A DNA stretch of 64,000 nt from the NCBI RefSeq assembly GCF_030811835.1, contig NZ_JAUSRO010000002.1, positions 1 to 64,000 of the forward strand, given 5' to 3'. A program made the translations under genes and the position numbers. Under the pieces are notes generated by a model. It ran no database searches. It saw only the letters and a list, made by a program, of their open reading frames with translations, and was not told the origin of the DNA. Source of the stretch: Variovorax ginsengisoli. Lineage in GTDB: Bacteria; Pseudomonadota; Gammaproteobacteria; Burkholderiales; Burkholderiaceae_C. Positions 60,483 through 64,000 of the stretch are shown piece by piece. Every line of letters starts with the position of its first letter. The first letter of the stretch is position 1.

Positions 60483-61271
60483 ATGACCGACTTCACCAAA
60501 CTCAAGCTCACCACCGAAGGCCCCGTCGCCCGCATCTGGCTCGACCAGCCCGACACGCGCAACGCCTTTGACGACACGGTCATCGCCGAGATGACTCAGG
60601 CCTTTCTCCAAGCCGGTGCCGCCACACAGGTCAAGGCCATCGTGCTCGGCGCCAACGGTCCCGCCTTCTGCGCCGGTGCCAACCTCAACTGGATGCGCCG
60701 CATGGCCGACTACACACGCGACGAGAACGTCGCCGACGCGAGCACGTTGGCGGACATGCTGCGCACGATCGCCGAATGTCCCAAGCCGACCATCGCGCGG
60801 GTGCAGGGCGACGTATACGCCGGCGGCATGGGTCTGGTCGCGGCCTGCGACATGGCGGTGAGCGTCGACACGGCCTGGTACTGCTTGAGCGAGGTGAAGA
60901 TCGGTCTGATCCCCGCGACCATCAGCCCGTACGTGATCCGTGCGATGGGCGCGCGCGCGTCGCAGCGCTACTTCCTGACGGCCGAGCGCTTCACCGCCGC
61001 CGAGGCGCACCGCATCGGATTCGTGCATGAGGTGGTCGCGGCCGATGCGCTCGATGCCAAGGTCGACGAACTGCTGAAGGCGCTCACCGGTGCTAGCCCG
61101 GCAGCGGTGCGCTCGTGCAAGCAACTGATCGCCGACGTCACCAGCCGCGAGATCGACGATGCGCTGATTGCGAAGACCGTCGAAGGCATCGCCGACATCC
61201 GTGCCAGCGACGAAGGCCGCGAAGGCGTGCAGGCCTTCCTGCAGAAACGCAAGCCGTCATGGCTGAACTGA
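60483..61271 (+). CDS. liuC: Methylglutaconyl-CoA hydratase (enoyl-CoA hydratase family)
   Basis: Crotonase-fold hydratase of 262 aa that makes HMG-CoA from 3-methylglutaconyl-CoA. The oxyanion-hole and catalytic regions are AFCAGANLNWM near 65 and RVQGDVYAGGMGLVAACDMA near 105; SEVKIGLIPATISPYVIRAM is typical of the LiuC branch. It sits in the liu order between carboxylase beta and alpha. The palindromic repeat precedes it, which may separate its transcript from liuB. Confidence 0.92.
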   Translation: MTDFTKLKLTTEGPVARIWLDQPDTRNAFDDTVIAEMTQAFLQAGAATQVKAIVLGANGPAFCAGANLNWMRRMADYTRDENVADASTLADMLRTIAECPKPTIARVQGDVYAGGMGLVAACDMAVSVDTAWYCLSEVKIGLIPATISPYVIRAMGARASQRYFLTAERFTAAEAHRIGFVHEVVAADALDAKVDELLKALTGASPAAVRSCKQLIADVTSREIDDALIAKTVEGIADIRASDEGREGVQAFLQKRKPSWLN

Positions 61272-61278
61272 GCTGACC

Positions 61279-61953
61279 ATGCCCGAACTCGACATGCCCC
61301 AACTGCTCGCGCTGGCTGCGGCACTCGGCTGGGCCAGCGGCATTCGCCTCTACCTCGTCGTGCTGCTGACCGGCCTCGCGGGCTACTTTGGCTGGGTGCC
61401 GCTGCCCAGCGGCCTGCATCTGCTGGCGAACCCGGTGGTGCTGGCGGTCAGTGGCTTCATGGTGTTCATCGAGTTCTTCGCCGACAAGATCCCAGGGCTG
61501 GATTCGCTCTGGGACATGGTGCACACCGTCATTCGCATTCCGGCTGGCGCCGCACTCGCGGCCGGCGTGTTCGGCGGCGACCATGCGGTGATGGCGCTGG
61601 TCGCGGCGCTGCTGGGTGGCGGTTTCGCAGCCACGGCCCATGCGGCCAAGGCGACGACGCGTGCGGCCATCAACACCTCGCCCGAACCGTTCAGCAACGT
61701 CGGTGCGTCGCTGGTCGAAGACAGCATGGTGCCGGCGGGGCTGTGGCTCGCGGTCGCGCATCCGCTGGTGTTCGTCGTGCTGTTCATCGCAGTGCTGATC
61801 CTCAGCATCTGGCTCATCCGCAAGAGCTGGCGCTTCCTGCGCGGGCTCATCAACCGCGTCACGCGCATCTTCAGTGGCAAGCCCGACCCGGGCGTCACGT
61901 CTGCCTTCCAGTTCAAGCGAAAAGAAATACCCGGAGACCCACCGAATGTTTAA
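61279..61953 (+). CDS. DUF4126 membrane protein
   Basis: Membrane protein of 224 aa with about five hydrophobic segments (LYLVVLLTGLAGYFGWVPLP; LVFVVLFIAVLILSIWLIRK) and FMVFIEFFADKIPGLDSLWD, features I recognise as DUF4126. Function is unknown. It starts 7 nt after liuC and its end overlaps the liuD start by 8 nt, so it is embedded in the liu operon. The overlap makes chance placement unlikely. Confidence 0.8.
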   Translation: MPELDMPQLLALAAALGWASGIRLYLVVLLTGLAGYFGWVPLPSGLHLLANPVVLAVSGFMVFIEFFADKIPGLDSLWDMVHTVIRIPAGAALAAGVFGGDHAVMALVAALLGGGFAATAHAAKATTRAAINTSPEPFSNVGASLVEDSMVPAGLWLAVAHPLVFVVLFIAVLILSIWLIRKSWRFLRGLINRVTRIFSGKPDPGVTSAFQFKRKEIPGDPPNV

Positions 61954-63949
61954 GAAGATCCTGATCGCCAACCGCGGCGAAATCGCCTGCCGTGTCGCCG
62001 CGACCGCACGCCGCATGGCCATTCGCACCGTCGCGGTGTACTCGGATGCCGACGCCAACGCGAACCACGTGCGTGCCTGCGACGAGTCGGTGTACCTGGG
62101 CGGCAGCGCGCCCAAGGACAGTTACCTGCGCTGGGAAAAGATCCTCGAGGCCGCCAAGGCCACGGGCGCCGAGGCGGTGCACCCCGGCTACGGCTTCCTG
62201 AGCGAGAACGAGGAGTTCGCACAGGCTTGTGCCGACGCCGGCCTGGTCTTCATCGGCCCGCCGCCCTCGGCGATCAAGGCCATGGGCCTGAAGGCCGAAT
62301 CGAAGCAACTGATGGAAAAGGCCGGCGTGCCGCTGGTACCCGGCTACCACGGCCATGACCAAGACCCGGCGCTGCTGCAGCGCGAGGCCGATCGCATTGG
62401 CTACCCGGCGCTCATCAAGGCCAGCGCCGGTGGTGGCGGCAAGGGCATGCGCGTGGTCGAGAAGTCGGCCGACTTCGCTGCGGCACTCGCCTCGTGCCAG
62501 CGCGAGGCGATCAACAGCTTCGGCGACGACGCGGTGCTGATCGAGAAATACGTCCAGCGCCCGCGCCACATCGAGATCCAGGTGTTCGGCGACACGCACG
62601 GCGACTGCGTCTACCTGTTCGAGCGCGACTGCTCGGTGCAGCGGCGCCACCAGAAGGTGCTGGAGGAAGCGCCGGCGCCGGGCATGACCGAGGCGATGCG
62701 CGCGGAGATGGGGGCGGCTGCGGTCGCCGCAGCCAAGGCGGTGAACTACGTCGGCGCCGGCACGGTGGAATTCATCGTCGAACAGCGCGACGGGGGTGCC
62801 ATGAATTTCTTCTTCATGGAGATGAACACGCGCCTGCAGGTGGAGCACCCGGTGACGGAAGCCATCACTGGACTCGACCTGGTCGAGTGGCAACTGCGCG
62901 TGGCCTCGGGCGAGCCGCTGCCGCTGAAACAGGGCGAACTGAAGATCCATGGCCACGCCATCGAGGCACGCATCTGCGCCGAGAACCCCGACAACAACTT
63001 CCTGCCGGCCACCGGCACGCTGCAGGTCTACCGAAAGCCGCAGGCCACCGCATTCGAAAGAAGCGCCGTGCGCATCGACGACGGCGTGCGCGAGGGCGGC
63101 GAGATTTCGCCCTTCTACGATTCGATGATCGCCAAGCTGATCGTCCACGGCGCCACGCGCGACGAGGCCCTGGCGCGGCTCGATGCGGCCCTGGCGCAGA
63201 CGCACATCGTCGGCGTGCAGACGAACGTGCAGTTCCTGCGCGGCGTGCTCGCCACCGAATCGTTTGCCAAGGCCAACCTCGACACCGCGCTGATCGAGCG
63301 CGAACGCGCGGTGCTGTTCGACCGCGAGCCGCTCGGCCTGCCGCTGGCGGCGGCCGCATCGATCGCGCGCACGCTGCTCGACGAGCGCGCGACGAACACA
63401 CAAGGCCCCTTCAGCCAGCGCGACGGTTGGCGTTCGCTCGGCACCACCGCGCGCATCTTCGCCTTCGAGTTCCGCGGCGAGACGCAGACCGCCACGCTGC
63501 GCTACCTGCACGACGGTGCGCTGACGCTCGACGTCGGCGGCGTGAGTGGTCCGCTTGTCATGGGGCGCCTGCCGGGCGGACAGATCGAGCTGGCCTTCAA
63601 CGGCGGGCGCCACAGGATCGACGTGTACGAGCGCCAGGGCGCTGCGCACGTGTTCGCCGACCAGGGGGCCACGCGCATCGCTGCCATCGACCGCCTCGCG
63701 CATGCGGGCGACAGCCAGGCCGAAGGCGGGCGCCTCACGGCACCGATGCCGGGGAAGGTCGTGTCCTTCGCCGTCAAGGCGGGCGACAAGGTCGCCAAGG
63801 GCCAGCCACTGGCCGTGATGGAGGCCATGAAGATGGAGCACACCATTGCCGCACCGGCCGACGGCACGGTGGACGAACTGATGTTCGCGCCCGGCGAGCA
63901 GGTGACCGAGGGGGCTGAACTGTTGAGAATGGTGGCCACCGCGGCGTGA
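61946..63949 (+). CDS. liuD: 3-Methylcrotonyl-CoA carboxylase alpha subunit (biotin carboxylase/carrier)
   Basis: Biotin carboxylase plus carrier subunit, 667 aa. Residues ~1-450 hold the ATP-grasp biotin carboxylase domain (FKKILIANRGEIACRVAATA; SAGGGGKGMRVVE; FFMEMNTRLQVEHPVTEAIT), then a BT-like domain, and the C-terminal biotinyl domain with VMEAMKMEHT, Lys629 being the biotinylation site. CCGGAG lies 10-15 nt before ATG 61946. It pairs with liuB. Propionyl-CoA specificity is not excluded but the cluster argues for methylcrotonyl-CoA. Confidence 0.94.
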   Translation: MFKKILIANRGEIACRVAATARRMAIRTVAVYSDADANANHVRACDESVYLGGSAPKDSYLRWEKILEAAKATGAEAVHPGYGFLSENEEFAQACADAGLVFIGPPPSAIKAMGLKAESKQLMEKAGVPLVPGYHGHDQDPALLQREADRIGYPALIKASAGGGGKGMRVVEKSADFAAALASCQREAINSFGDDAVLIEKYVQRPRHIEIQVFGDTHGDCVYLFERDCSVQRRHQKVLEEAPAPGMTEAMRAEMGAAAVAAAKAVNYVGAGTVEFIVEQRDGGAMNFFFMEMNTRLQVEHPVTEAITGLDLVEWQLRVASGEPLPLKQGELKIHGHAIEARICAENPDNNFLPATGTLQVYRKPQATAFERSAVRIDDGVREGGEISPFYDSMIAKLIVHGATRDEALARLDAALAQTHIVGVQTNVQFLRGVLATESFAKANLDTALIERERAVLFDREPLGLPLAAAASIARTLLDERATNTQGPFSQRDGWRSLGTTARIFAFEFRGETQTATLRYLHDGALTLDVGGVSGPLVMGRLPGGQIELAFNGGRHRIDVYERQGAAHVFADQGATRIAAIDRLAHAGDSQAEGGRLTAPMPGKVVSFAVKAGDKVAKGQPLAVMEAMKMEHTIAAPADGTVDELMFAPGEQVTEGAELLRMVATAA

Positions 63950-63972
63950 CAGCGTTCTTTGCCAGGGACCCG

Positions 63973-64000
63973 ATGACCTACGCCAACCCGTTAGTGCGAG
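63973..64000 (+). CDS. Possible start of the next gene (partial)
   Basis: ATG at 63973 opens a frame that runs to the window edge (MTYANPLVR); AGGGA is 5-9 nt upstream and the position just after liuD fits another operon gene. Only nine codons are visible, so nothing can be said about function. Confidence 0.3.

Overview
The window is a typical chromosomal stretch of a high-GC betaproteobacterium, most likely Burkholderiales/Comamonadaceae close to Variovorax. This rests on the 3' tail of 5S rRNA at the left edge, the split glyQ/glyS glycyl-tRNA synthetase next to gmhB-plsC, the corC-lnt pair, and a leucine/isovalerate (liu) cluster. No phage, IS element, CRISPR array or tRNA was seen. Species was not determined by any search.

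Left part (1-6.3 kb): end of an rRNA operon with its terminator, a fadD-type acyl-CoA ligase translationally coupled to an MBL hydrolase, a GNAT acetyltransferase, then corC and lnt. Next (6.3-14.6 kb) is a minus-strand block: a RutR-like TetR regulator, a flavodoxin-fold reductase, a cytosine-deaminase-like amidohydrolase, a creatininase-family hydrolase, a complete NMT1/SsuA-type ABC importer, an FAD-linked oxidase and a Rid-family protein. A perfect TGACCACTT/AAGTGGTCA dyad precedes its first enzyme gene. I read it as an uncharacterised uptake and catabolic route for a small N-heterocycle or cyclic amide, analogous in layout to the Rut uracil pathway. It is the best candidate for a new system here.

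14.8-24.2 kb: periplasmic asparaginase, a lipid-phosphate trio (DAG-kinase-like, metallophosphoesterase, PAP2), then glyQ-glyS-gmhB-plsC and a YgjP-type metallopeptidase. GmhB carries Asn in place of the second Asp of its catalytic DxD. 24.2-30 kb: a COG0523 GTPase behind two dyads, a Zur-like Fur protein, an SDR, an LRR-protein-kinase fusion, and an MBL hydrolase divergent from a LiuR-like MerR regulator with a 20-bp dyad between them.

30-46.4 kb: carbonic anhydrase, aceK, a thiolase, a secreted M20 peptidase, an acyl-CoA dehydrogenase, a YchJ protein, a DUF3047 protein overlapping a DedA-rhodanese fusion, a PAS-only protein, TPP riboswitch-thiC, and on the minus strand pntAB behind an aldehyde dehydrogenase. 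46.5-53.7 kb: a HAD phosphatase, soxR divergent from a collapsed rid gene plus MFS exporter with a clear sox box in a 19-bp promoter spacer, a TerB/DUF697-like protein, a lone ABC ATPase, a halogenase-like flavoprotein with a WxWxIP motif, and an AraC regulator.

53.8-64 kb: liu cluster for leucine/isovalerate catabolism (isovaleryl-CoA dehydrogenase, acyl-CoA ligase, methylcrotonyl-CoA carboxylase beta, methylglutaconyl-CoA hydratase, carboxylase alpha with biotin site). It is interrupted by an antisense Na+/H+ antiporter gene, a DUF4126 gene and a long palindromic intergenic repeat. No function here was tested; domain calls come from reading motifs.
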